Origin: Bacteroidales bacterium
GTDB lineage: Bacteria > Bacteroidota > Bacteroidia > Bacteroidales > WCHB1-69
Reading direction: 5' to 3'
DNA length: 64,000 nt
Assembly (NCBI GenBank): GCA_016288655.1
Contig: JAEEKX010000039.1
Span: 42,553-106,552, forward strand
Of the stretch, positions 8,963 to 17,988 are shown in pieces (position 1 is the first letter of the stretch; each line of letters begins with the position of its first letter). Position numbers and translations under genes: made by a program. The notes beneath the pieces were generated by a model. It had not been told where the DNA came from and ran no database searches. It saw only the letters and a program-made list of their open reading frames with translations.

Positions 8963-11900
8963 TTAGAATGCATTCAAGTCGGTAGGACGCATAGCAGCGA
9001 AGAACTTAAGCGTACGTTCACCAATGCCAGGTGCGTTGACATGAATAATGTAGATGCCGCTGGCGATCGGGATGTTGGCGGAGTTCTTCATATCCCAATC
9101 CACATAGGTAGTTGCGTCACCCTTGGTCAATCTGCGTACCAAGATGCCGCTGACCGTATAGATGGAGATGGTGACAGACTTGGCACCGTCTTCGTACGAA
9201 GGCAGGTTGACGATCTTCACATAGTTCTCCAACGCGGAACCTTCGTAGGTGGAGTAACCGTAGTACGGGTTCGGGACAATGTTGATCTTGTCGAGGATGC
9301 TCTCGTGGGTGCTCTCCTGAGCAGTCTGCACTGCGATGTTCTTCGTGGTGAAGCTGTACATCGGGTAGTTGTCGTTCTCCAAGGAGGCAGGGCCTTGACC
9401 CTGACCGGCGGAGTAACGCATGTACGGACGGCTGACACGCAACTTGATGGTCACGTCGTTGGACAGCCACTCACTTTCATGCATTTCGGCAGGCATCGGG
9501 ATGCTGGTCCACATCACATTGCTGAAGAGTTGCATCTTTCTGTTCATACGGGTCTGGTTGGACAGATCGGTTTCGTTCACGAAAGTGCTGAACTTGTTCA
9601 TCAGCCATTGACCTTCGTCGTACGCACCGCAGTCCTTGTCACTTTCGAACGAACGATTGATGTTGCTGACGTTCGGTCTCATGACCACAGAGTTGGTGTT
9701 ACCGGTGCTACCCACGATATAGATGTAGTGCTTGCCGCCCCAGCACGGGTTGGTGTAATAAGTGCCGTAGGAATCCGGGTAGTTGGCATAGAGATAATCG
9801 TAGGTGGGCTGGTCGATAGGATCGCCATTTTCGTCCACTGCGAAAATATTGGTGGGGTTGAAGAGCATGTCGTTACCGTTGTTGTCCGGGTCGGAGGAGT
9901 TCTCAGCGAACATGATGTTCAGGCGCTGACCGGTTTCAACGTTGATGGCATAGCCCGGGAACCAACCCATGCCATAACCCGTACCATCGGGATTACCGTT
10001 CTTGTCAACGGATTCGTGTTTTCTGGGCTCATGAGCGATGGCACCACCTTCCGATTTGGTGCGGTCATCGCAGGATTCGAGAACCACGCAACGGGTCCAC
10101 TTGTCTTTATCGGGAGTGAGCACGATATCGACGGAGTAGAGGTTGGTCATGGTCTGGTTGAAACCAGGCGAACAGTTGGTGGTACCCATCGTAGTAACAA
10201 GCCAATAAGCCGGGTCCGGAACCGGAGCGTCAGCGGCGCGGTTGTTATCGGGGACAATGAACTTAGCCATCGGGCCACCAGCGTACGGAGAACTCAATAC
10301 ATAAGGTGCCCAAGTTCCACCGAGAACACCTTCAAACTGAGCCAGCGGGTCTTTCCATGCACGAGCCGACCAGGTGCTGGTTGTGAGCGTACCAGGAGCC
10401 ATCAACATGAAGAAGTCTTCTGTTTTCCATTTGGCATATTCATCTTCAACACCATCCTGGACACCAGGAGCATCGTCCCACGGACCGGCTTCTTGGATAC
10501 CTGCACGGATCCAGTTGTCGGGATAGTCACCATCGACATCCACAACACCACCCAACCACGGTTTGGTTTCATCAGCATAGGTGATTTCCGCACCTAAGAA
10601 GTCAACCTGAGCATAACGGCTGAGATTTTTATAATTATTGCCACCATTCTTGGCCACATATTCGGCTAAGTTATCCTGATGGATGGCAAACTGGTAGTTG
10701 AGGATATTGACGGAAATACCAAATTCAGGAAGGAGTTGTTCATTGTTGACGGAGATGGAGGTCTGGGATTCGATTTCCATCGGGAATCCTTTATCATCAA
10801 TCATCACGTCGCCGTTTTCGTCAACCACCTGAAGAATCCAAGTGGCTTCTTCGGAAAGTTGGTCAAGTGTGTCAACGAATTTCAACACATAGTCGTTGGG
10901 CTGAATCTTCAACGGGTTGACAACCTTGACAGCGATAGGACCGTGGTCGTTCTTGTAGGTGACATGATCGACGGAGCCATTGGCAAGAATCTGATCGCGG
11001 GTCTCGTCGGTGATGTCGAGGAAGAAGCCGCCATTGCCCTGACCTTCAATACGGGTGATCATCGGCTGGGTACCATATTCGCAGTTGGCGACGGTACCAC
11101 CGTTTTCAGGAGTCGGATCATGCGGGATGCCCACATAAGGAGCGCCGCTGTTTTCTTTGTCACCGATGTTTCTACGACCAGCAAGGAAAGGAGTCTTCTG
11201 ACCTTCCAGACCATGGTCGGAGTTGGCTGCAATAGAGAAGGGCCAATAGTTGTTGTAAGCGTAAGCCAGAACCAGGAAGTAGTACTTCTTGTGGTTGATC
11301 AACTGGGTGGAGGTGGTAGCGAACTTATCTTCGGTGACCACGAAGGAGTGACGGATACCGAGGTTCTCGCCATCGACCATCAGATGCGGGGCAGAGGTGC
11401 CTATTGCATCGTCGTGGGTCCAGTTGACCAACTGGCTGGCTTCGTTCTGGATATCGCACTGGGCGATCAGACGAACCTTGTTCAAGTCTCCAATATCGGT
11501 GACGCTAACGTCAGCGGCAGCGCACTGATAAATCAAATAACCCTCGAAACGGTAGTGGTTGTCGAATTCGATAGTGTCGAAAGTGGAGACGTCGTGAGAC
11601 TGAAGAACGAAGGTGTCGATGCCGGAGATCGTGCACCAAATAGTGTCATAGACAGTGGTGTAGGTTTCGTCAACTCTATCAACCGGAATGGCCGGGTCTT
11701 CTTCTTCGTATTGTTCAGCGTAGTTGTTGCTGGTCTCAAGGTTGGTGAGGTAAAGGATCAATTGGTTGTTCAATTCTTCGATGGTGACGGTAGGAGCATC
11801 CGGACCGTCAAGGACCTTGAAGCAGTTCTCGAAAAGGGACTGACACTTGTCGTCGGCCACTTTCAAAGCATCGACGGATGCCTGGGCGCCACCGCTCGTA

Positions 11901-13636
11901 GCGCGAGCCCACGGAATACCGACGGTGATGTAGTTGACGGCACCGGCTTTCAAGGTGAAGGGGCCTGCGGACTGCATGAAACGGCGGTCGGCGGGAGCGT
12001 TGCCCACGGCACTTTCAGTCCAGCCTTCAGCGGAGAAGTTATAAGAGCTCGGATCGGGAACCACGCCCATCGTACCCCAGTTACAGGGGTCGGAAAGGCC
12101 GGGGAACATGAAGTCGCAGTCGAGGTCGCTGGCACCGTTCTGCGGGTGAGCGTTGGCACCATACTTCATCTTCAAGTTGTCAGCCCAGATACCGCGCAAC
12201 ATATTATAATAGCCGTATGCGACTTCGGGGTCGCCGACTACGGAATTGTCGTTGTTGTGATAGACGAAACGTCTCATACCGAAACGCTCGTTATCTTTAA
12301 TACCATCACCAAAGTTCACACCGTTGATGGCTTCTGCACGGATCATGACAAGAGAGTCAACAATCATTTCGTGGGCTTCAGTGGCATTCGGAGCAGGATC
12401 CCAAGAGAAGAGACCCAGGGTACCGTTGTTCGTCACGATGTCGCAATTTCCATTCATGGTCGGACCATATTCTGCACGGCCGTTGAAGGAGGGGTTGTCA
12501 TATCCATCGGGATCGAGATAGGGTCCTTGGAAGAAGTCAACACCGACCGCAGGCGGTTGGTTGCCGTAGTGCTGGGCCAGACCTTGACCATCAACGTTAC
12601 GGCCATTGTAGCAGTAACCCAAACCACGTGCGACGTCACAACCCACATAGTCGTCATCGGCCCAACCCAAGTCGGGGTCAACCCACTGTGAGAAGTAGGT
12701 CTTAGTCAAGTCGTAAGTGGAACGGTTGATGATCTCGTAGGAGTAGAAGGTCATGTTGTTCAACTCGTCGTTGGTGGAGAAACCGAATGCCTGGGCACGG
12801 ATTTCAAGACCGATAGGCTCACCCTGGGATTCGGTGTGCGGGCCGCCCTTATCGTTGAATATCCAGTAGAGGGTGGCGTCGCCTTTCAAGACGTGGTCGG
12901 CATAGACCATACCTTTGGAGATACCCATTCTCTCTTCGGGAGTCTTCGGCAGTTGGTCGGCAGCAGCCAATGCACGGTTCTTTTCAGTCCACGGACAGAG
13001 GTCGTTGTCGATGTCGTAGTAAGGATAGTCACCGTTTTCGGGATTGTAGTCACCGTCGCCGTCATTGTCGTAGAACGGAGCCAAGTAGTAGGACTGTCCG
13101 GCGGAGAGATCCATCGGGTGGGCAGGCCAGTTACGGATGGAGTTCGGCATGACATAGTCGGCGTTCATCCAGTTGGCGATGTGGTTTTCGACCTCAGCAC
13201 GGGTGATGGGGAAGTGCTTGTCGTATGCGGCGCAGGTCTCCTGGGTGACGGAAGCACCGTTCAGGGTCAGAGGACCCGTCCAGAAGTCATCACCTCTTTG
13301 ACGGAATCTCACGGCGGCCAACTTCAGCACGTCGTTGATATCCATACCACCGATCCAAAGAGCGGCGGCGAACATGGAAGTCTTGCCGGAGCCGTAAGGC
13401 ACCTCGTACTGTGCGATTTCATTGAACCACATGGTACCGTTCGTCTCCAGGTAAGCTCTGACATTGTTGACCGTAAGTTCGTTGGAGTTGGTAGCCGGCA
13501 AGCAGGTGGAAGCCGCACGAGGAGTCATGCTCCGCGGAGTGGCCGTACCGCCTTTGTACTTTTCAGCATGCAACGAACTGACGGCAAGCATCAATCCTGC
13601 TAAAAATAAAATCTTAAAGGTGTTTTTCATATTCAT
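8963..13636 (-). CDS. giant T9SS-sorted surface protein (1557 aa)
   Basis: A signal peptide (MNMKNTFKILFLAGLMLAVS) is followed by about 1430 residues without a domain I can name and a C-terminal type A-like T9SS sorting region starting at NIVPNPYYGYS and ending TLKFFAAMRPTDLNAF. The early part contains MFAAALWIGGMDINDVLKLA and an Asp-rich loop DNDGDGDYNPENGDYPYYD that looks like a calcium-binding repeat; the middle contains an ERFGMRRFVYHNND segment, which I recall from other uncharacterised Bacteroidota surface proteins. It should be exported by Sec, cross the outer membrane through T9SS and remain on the surface or be released. It sits 22 bases after the TonB receptor and 31 before the PorV-like gene. 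Function unknown. Confidence 0.88.
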   Translation of the reverse strand: MNMKNTFKILFLAGLMLAVSSLHAEKYKGGTATPRSMTPRAASTCLPATNSNELTVNNVRAYLETNGTMWFNEIAQYEVPYGSGKTSMFAAALWIGGMDINDVLKLAAVRFRQRGDDFWTGPLTLNGASVTQETCAAYDKHFPITRAEVENHIANWMNADYVMPNSIRNWPAHPMDLSAGQSYYLAPFYDNDGDGDYNPENGDYPYYDIDNDLCPWTEKNRALAAADQLPKTPEERMGISKGMVYADHVLKGDATLYWIFNDKGGPHTESQGEPIGLEIRAQAFGFSTNDELNNMTFYSYEIINRSTYDLTKTYFSQWVDPDLGWADDDYVGCDVARGLGYCYNGRNVDGQGLAQHYGNQPPAVGVDFFQGPYLDPDGYDNPSFNGRAEYGPTMNGNCDIVTNNGTLGLFSWDPAPNATEAHEMIVDSLVMIRAEAINGVNFGDGIKDNERFGMRRFVYHNNDNSVVGDPEVAYGYYNMLRGIWADNLKMKYGANAHPQNGASDLDCDFMFPGLSDPCNWGTMGVVPDPSSYNFSAEGWTESAVGNAPADRRFMQSAGPFTLKAGAVNYITVGIPWARATSGGAQASVDALKVADDKCQSLFENCFKVLDGPDAPTVTIEELNNQLILYLTNLETSNNYAEQYEEEDPAIPVDRVDETYTTVYDTIWCTISGIDTFVLQSHDVSTFDTIEFDNHYRFEGYLIYQCAAADVSVTDIGDLNKVRLIAQCDIQNEASQLVNWTHDDAIGTSAPHLMVDGENLGIRHSFVVTEDKFATTSTQLINHKKYYFLVLAYAYNNYWPFSIAANSDHGLEGQKTPFLAGRRNIGDKENSGAPYVGIPHDPTPENGGTVANCEYGTQPMITRIEGQGNGGFFLDITDETRDQILANGSVDHVTYKNDHGPIAVKVVNPLKIQPNDYVLKFVDTLDQLSEEATWILQVVDENGDVMIDDKGFPMEIESQTSISVNNEQLLPEFGISVNILNYQFAIHQDNLAEYVAKNGGNNYKNLSRYAQVDFLGAEITYADETKPWLGGVVDVDGDYPDNWIRAGIQEAGPWDDAPGVQDGVEDEYAKWKTEDFFMLMAPGTLTTSTWSARAWKDPLAQFEGVLGGTWAPYVLSSPYAGGPMAKFIVPDNNRAADAPVPDPAYWLVTTMGTTNCSPGFNQTMTNLYSVDIVLTPDKDKWTRCVVLESCDDRTKSEGGAIAHEPRKHESVDKNGNPDGTGYGMGWFPGYAINVETGQRLNIMFAENSSDPDNNGNDMLFNPTNIFAVDENGDPIDQPTYDYLYANYPDSYGTYYTNPCWGGKHYIYIVGSTGNTNSVVMRPNVSNINRSFESDKDCGAYDEGQWLMNKFSTFVNETDLSNQTRMNRKMQLFSNVMWTSIPMPAEMHESEWLSNDVTIKLRVSRPYMRYSAGQGQGPASLENDNYPMYSFTTKNIAVQTAQESTHESILDKINIVPNPYYGYSTYEGSALENYVKIVNLPSYEDGAKSVTISIYTVSGILVRRLTKGDATTYVDWDMKNSANIPIASGIYIIHVNAPGIGERTLKFFAAMRPTDLNAF

Positions 13637-13658
13637 AATATTTTATTTCAACGGTGAA

Positions 13659-16600
13659 TTAAAATGAGAAATTGACACCCAGGCGGACACGGGTCGGCAT
13701 GGTGTAGTTGTACGGATCAGCAACTCTCATTCTGTAGTACCCAATGTAGGCGGCCACATCGACCTGAGAGTTGATCTGTTGTTGGTATTCGTTGGCGGTG
13801 AGGTAACCATCGTCATCGGCATTACCGGTGTATTGATAAACATAGATGACGTTCTTGAAGTTGAACAGGTTCATCACATCGAGATAGACATTGAGGAAGG
13901 CCTGCTTGGTGGGCTTGCCAGTCTCTTCGTCTTTCTTGAGGTTGAGGACGAAGGTCTTGTCAACGCGGATATCGCACTGGAAGATCCACGGCATGTTGGA
14001 ACCGTTGATGGTACCGGTAAGTTGGCTCTTACCAACGCCGAGGATGGAGGAGTAGGGCTTGCTGGAACGGCTGTAGGGCAGACCTGAACCGGCGGAGAAG
14101 TTGATGTTGACACCGAAGTTCTCCAACCATCTGATCTCTCTGGAGGTGGTGCCATCCTTAGAAACCTTTGTGGATGTGGGTCCTTTGTAATCAGTACCCA
14201 TGCCAAAGCGGTAGTCGATGTTGGCGCTCAGTTTGTGACGCTGGTCGAAACTGAGGTTGGTAAGGGTTCTGAGGTTCGGCTGACCGGAGGCGATGATGGC
14301 CAAACTGGAGGTCTCGCTGGAACCGGTACCCTTGGCGAACTGGAGGGTGTAACTGGCACGCAGGGTCACGTTTCTGGTACGGCGAAGGTCGTAGCCGACG
14401 GTGAAGCCTTGAACGGTACCGAAGTCGATGTTGTCGTAAGAATAGTAGGTGGAGGGATAAGCACCGGTGTAACGGTAGCACTGCACCTGATCACGTTTTT
14501 CGGAATAGTAAGCGGAGAGGCTGATGGCGGAGTTCTCGCCGATTGCCTGACGGAAACCGATTTCGTAGTCGATGCTCTTGGAAGGTTTCAGACTCGGGTT
14601 GTTGATGACGTTGTTCTGGTTGGAACCGAGTTTTTCAACCCAGAGGTAGCTGATAGGATCGAGACGGAGGTCGGAGGGACGCACGGTGATAATGTTGTAG
14701 TGTGCGTAGAAGAGGGATTTGCTGGAGACGTTGAAGGAGAAGGAGAGACGAGGCATCACGGACCATTGGGGTTCGTATTTGGAGAAGGCGGAACCTTCAA
14801 CTTTGGATACTGCCGTCTCGTTGAGTTCGTTCTTCAGGATCGGGCCGCCGGTGGCACCCAACACGGTGGAGGGGTCGGTGACGACGGCACCTTCAGAGTC
14901 GTACCAGTTGTGACCCTTACGGTAGGCAACGATGCTGGCGTTGTCGGGGTCGAGGGTCTTGTCGAGTTGGTTGACATAGACTACCCAATCGTCTTCGGCG
15001 TTGGAGGCGACATCATAGACATCGCGAACTTCGCCGACCTTGTATGCCTCACGGAAGAGGTAGGGGTCATTCAACACATACTGGTTAGCGTCGAAACGGT
15101 CAACACGCAAGCCGATGTTGAACATCATCGTGTTGATGGAGAACTTATCCTGGATGTACATGGCCATGTAGATAGGTTCGTAGGCACCGACGTTGTAAAG
15201 TTTGTCACCGTATTTGTCGGTCTTGTTGAAGAAGTCGTTGATGTCGGTCTTCTTGGTGTATTTCTTGGTGCCGGTGTAGTCATATCCATAATAAGATATA
15301 TAGGTAGAACCACCATTGAAGAGTTCTTCGGGGGAGAACATGCTCAGGGAGAACTGGTCGGGCGACATATTGTCGATGTCGATCCAGTCTTTACCATCGG
15401 GGTCAAGGCCGAGGGACTTACGGAGATTGCGGTCGAAAGTCGTCTGGGCTTCGGCGTCGAAATATCTGTCGTACATGACAGTGTCATCACCGACGATGTA
15501 GGGATGATCCGTATCAAGTTCGCTGATGTGGTAGTTGGCGCTGCTTCTCATCAAGGTCCAGAGCCCGTAAGGAGAGACGCCGAAGGAACGGTTGGTACGT
15601 TTCTCAAAGATGTAACCCAACTTAAAGTCGTGGTTCTTGATGGTCAGGGACAAACTGGCGTTGGCGCCGATCTGGTCCTCAGCGGATTTGCTGTAGGAAC
15701 CACGCACAGTACCGGGAGCCTGGAAGAGGCTATAGACTGCGTCCGGAGAGTCGCCGTTGAGCAGAGCACCGAACTGCTGGTAGAGGGTCTTGTTGTAAGG
15801 AATCACACCGAAGTATTCGTAGATGGTCTCGGGAGAGTAGGTGTCAGTGAATGTGGTGACGTAAGGAGTAAGGTCAGGGTTGGTGTTGAGCGACTGGTCA
15901 TTGCTGCCGAACGGGATGGGGCTGAACTCCACGATGGAGTCGTAGATGTTGGCAAGAATGTTCATGTCGTAGTACCTGATGGAGTCAATGGTGATGTCGC
16001 CGCGTTGGAAAGCCATGGCCTTAGTGCTCTTGAAGTAGCCAATGTGGCCATAGTTGAATAAGTTGTCCTTATGGTTGACGTCACGGGTCCAGGTATCGTA
16101 GTGGGTGTAGTTGACGTTGATGTTATACATTATATTTTTAATAGCACTCGAATCGGACTTGAGGGGGATTCTGTGCTGGAGTCTCGCATTGACACGCCAG
16201 GTGTTGATTTGGCTTTGGCTGTTGTTGTGGGCGTTGAAGAGGGCGTAGTAGCTGTCTGACCAGTTTTTGTATCTGGTGAATTCGTACATGCCGCCAATGG
16301 AGAGACTGATGTTGTTGGTTTCACCGAAGAGGAAGTCGAGTTTACCTTGAAGGAGGTAGTTGAAGTTGCCGGCGTTGTCTCTTACACGCTGTTTGTGGAA
16401 GTTCTCTTCGTGGAGATATTCCGCGTTGGAGTAGTGGGCACCGAACTCGGTAGCGCTGTAGCGGTAGGGGTGTTGGATGAGGTAGTCGATGGTTTCGTCG
16501 TTGGCGCGCCAGGTGCCTCCGCGGGCGGGAGAACCGTCCTTGTCGTAACTGACATCTCCAGTGAGGAGGAAGCCGACGCGGGCGGGCTGGCCTTGTGCTT

Positions 16601-17372
16601 TGGGTTTGGCGAGCGGGCCGGTGAGGGAGACAGAACCGAGGAAGTTGTTGTAGCCATCAAGCGAACCCATCAACTCGACAGAGCCGTGGAGGTCTTTCGA
16701 GATGCCCTTGGTGGTGATGATGGTGAAGGAGTTACCGTCACCATACTCAGCGGGGATACCGCCCTGGATCAACTCGACCTGTTCGATGGATGCCATGGAG
16801 ACGCCGCCGGTACCACGAACGATCACACCGTCGATCATAGTTTTCTGACCGTCACCACGGTTACCACGCACGGACTGCATCTTACCGTCGATGGCGGTTA
16901 CACCAGCGGCAGTGGAGATGGCACCCGTAACATCGTGACCCGGCTGCTGACGCACCGCGCTAGCGTCAAGAATTGTCGTCGTCTTCGTGTTGTCCTGGTC
17001 AATCAGCGGGCGGACATAGATGATTTCGATACCGAGGTCAAGATCTTCTGCGCCGCAGGTGATCTGTGCATCCATGATCAAGGTAGAACCCGTGTACTGA
17101 ACATCTCTGATTGTTTTCTTTTTGCCGCATTGGCCCATCTCTGCGTCGAACACCAAGTCGTAGGTGCCGATGGACACACCATGCAGTTGGTAATTGCCTT
17201 CCGCATCGGTCATCGTGTAGTTTACATCATTACCCTCCTTTTGAAGTTGGACGTTGATGTATGGAAGCGCGACTCCGGTTTGGTCGGTGACCTTACCTTT
17301 AATGCCTTGAGCAGATGCAAAACTGCCGAGAAGGAAGACTGCCACAAGCGTCAAGAGTAACTTTTTTACCAT
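13659..17372 (-). CDS. TonB-dependent receptor with carboxypeptidase-like N-terminal domain
   Basis: Outer-membrane active transporter, 1237 residues. A signal peptide (MVKKLLLTLVAVFLLGSFAS) precedes a CarboxypepD_reg-like domain (GIKGKVTDQTGVALPYINVQ), a plug domain (about residues 130-230, with GVTAIDGKMQSVRGNRGDGQ and VELIQGGIPAEYGDGNSF) and a long barrel ending in the aromatic C-terminus RVRLGVNFSF. The track starts at a TTG two codons earlier; the ATG at 17372 is preferred. No SusD-like partner follows; instead the next genes are the giant T9SS protein and the PorV-like barrel, so the surface partner, if any, is T9SS-exported. Substrate unknown. Confidence 0.95.
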   Translation of the reverse strand: MVKKLLLTLVAVFLLGSFASAQGIKGKVTDQTGVALPYINVQLQKEGNDVNYTMTDAEGNYQLHGVSIGTYDLVFDAEMGQCGKKKTIRDVQYTGSTLIMDAQITCGAEDLDLGIEIIYVRPLIDQDNTKTTTILDASAVRQQPGHDVTGAISTAAGVTAIDGKMQSVRGNRGDGQKTMIDGVIVRGTGGVSMASIEQVELIQGGIPAEYGDGNSFTIITTKGISKDLHGSVELMGSLDGYNNFLGSVSLTGPLAKPKAQGQPARVGFLLTGDVSYDKDGSPARGGTWRANDETIDYLIQHPYRYSATEFGAHYSNAEYLHEENFHKQRVRDNAGNFNYLLQGKLDFLFGETNNISLSIGGMYEFTRYKNWSDSYYALFNAHNNSQSQINTWRVNARLQHRIPLKSDSSAIKNIMYNINVNYTHYDTWTRDVNHKDNLFNYGHIGYFKSTKAMAFQRGDITIDSIRYYDMNILANIYDSIVEFSPIPFGSNDQSLNTNPDLTPYVTTFTDTYSPETIYEYFGVIPYNKTLYQQFGALLNGDSPDAVYSLFQAPGTVRGSYSKSAEDQIGANASLSLTIKNHDFKLGYIFEKRTNRSFGVSPYGLWTLMRSSANYHISELDTDHPYIVGDDTVMYDRYFDAEAQTTFDRNLRKSLGLDPDGKDWIDIDNMSPDQFSLSMFSPEELFNGGSTYISYYGYDYTGTKKYTKKTDINDFFNKTDKYGDKLYNVGAYEPIYMAMYIQDKFSINTMMFNIGLRVDRFDANQYVLNDPYLFREAYKVGEVRDVYDVASNAEDDWVVYVNQLDKTLDPDNASIVAYRKGHNWYDSEGAVVTDPSTVLGATGGPILKNELNETAVSKVEGSAFSKYEPQWSVMPRLSFSFNVSSKSLFYAHYNIITVRPSDLRLDPISYLWVEKLGSNQNNVINNPSLKPSKSIDYEIGFRQAIGENSAISLSAYYSEKRDQVQCYRYTGAYPSTYYSYDNIDFGTVQGFTVGYDLRRTRNVTLRASYTLQFAKGTGSSETSSLAIIASGQPNLRTLTNLSFDQRHKLSANIDYRFGMGTDYKGPTSTKVSKDGTTSREIRWLENFGVNINFSAGSGLPYSRSSKPYSSILGVGKSQLTGTINGSNMPWIFQCDIRVDKTFVLNLKKDEETGKPTKQAFLNVYLDVMNLFNFKNVIYVYQYTGNADDDGYLTANEYQQQINSQVDVAAYIGYYRMRVADPYNYTMPTRVRLGVNFSF

Positions 17373-17429
17373 AATCAAACTAATTTATATTAAACAATTA
17401 TTTTATTCTAAAATTAGCCCGCTAATTTA

Positions 17430-17437
17430 CAAAAATA
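17430..17437 (-). promoter_or_regulatory. candidate promoter -7 box for the TonB/T9SS/PorV-like operon
   Basis: Minus strand TATTTTTG matches TAnnTTTG, 57 bases before the receptor ATG, in the AT-rich gap after the small membrane protein gene. No convincing -33 element is visible at the ideal spacing. Confidence 0.5.
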
Positions 17438-17489
17438 TTACAAGCCGTACATTAGTATGGCTTCAATTTTTTCTTTTTTTTATAATCGC

Positions 17490-17882
17490 CTAAAAATCAG
17501 GTCTTTTTAAAATTATTGAATAAATGATTCCCTTTTTGATTTCATCTTCGTCGAATCGCAAATCGGTAATTTTTTCTTTCTCATTTTCAGTAGTTTGCGA
17601 GTAAACGTCTGAAGAAAAAGCATCGTTTTTCGGGGATTCCGCAAAAGAGGGCTTGCCGTTGGCATCCAACGTTTCATAGGTGAAAATTTCGCCGTTTTTC
17701 GGATAATTTTCCGCTTTTGACCGCAAATCCGATGGCGGAATCTCCTCTTCCTGCACAAATTCGTTCTCGGGTTCCTCCCCTATCGGATAGGGTTGGGGCT
17801 TGGGTTGCGGCGGGGGCGACTTCTTGGCTAAAACGAACGACGCCACCACGGACAAGATGATAAATATCAGTAATCCACTCAC
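17490..17882 (-). CDS. hypothetical single-pass membrane protein
   Basis: The track frame starts inside antisense mutS; I place the start at the GTG at 17882, 24 bases after a -7 box, giving 130 residues. It opens with one membrane helix ([18 protein letters not shown]), then a proline-rich stretch ([15 protein letters not shown]) and an acidic, polar tail with no recognisable domain. The short cytoplasmic N-terminus and positive residues after the helix leave topology uncertain. It is divergent from mutS and runs toward the TonB receptor operon. The start is inferred from promoter position, not from homology. Confidence 0.55.
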   Translation of the reverse strand: MSGLLIFIILSVVASFVLAKKSPPPQPKPQPYPIGEEPENEFVQEEEIPPSDLRSKAENYPKNGEIFTYETLDANGKPSFAESPKNDAFSSDVYSQTTENEKEKITDLRFDEDEIKKGIIYSIILKRPDF

Positions 17883-17906
17883 GGTGATGTATTTTTGTTC
17901 AGGTTG

Positions 17907-17914
17907 CAAAAATA
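17907..17914 (-). promoter_or_regulatory. promoter -7 box of the small membrane protein
   Basis: Minus strand TATTTTTG, 24 bases before the proposed GTG start at 17882, with a TTG about 15 bases further upstream. It lies back-to-back with the mutS promoter. Confidence 0.5.
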
Positions 17915-17946
17915 CACTTTTTTTCCCAATCAGCGCGGCGGCGATT

Positions 17947-17968
17947 TTGCAAAAAGTCCGTATCTTTG
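17947..17968 (+). promoter_or_regulatory. mutS promoter
   Basis: TTGC at 17947 and TATCTTTG at 17961-17968, followed by the mutS ATG 20 bases later. The -7 box is an exact match to the Bacteroidota consensus; the -33 spacing is shorter than ideal. Confidence 0.6.
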
Positions 17969-17988
17969 CGCCCGAAAAATCTACTACC

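Noticed and set aside
10679-12691. 670-codon plus-strand frame opposite the giant T9SS protein
   Set aside because: Antisense shadow; the opposite strand has a signal peptide and sorting domain.
14235-16061. 608-codon plus-strand frame opposite the TonB receptor
   Set aside because: Antisense shadow with no signal or motifs.
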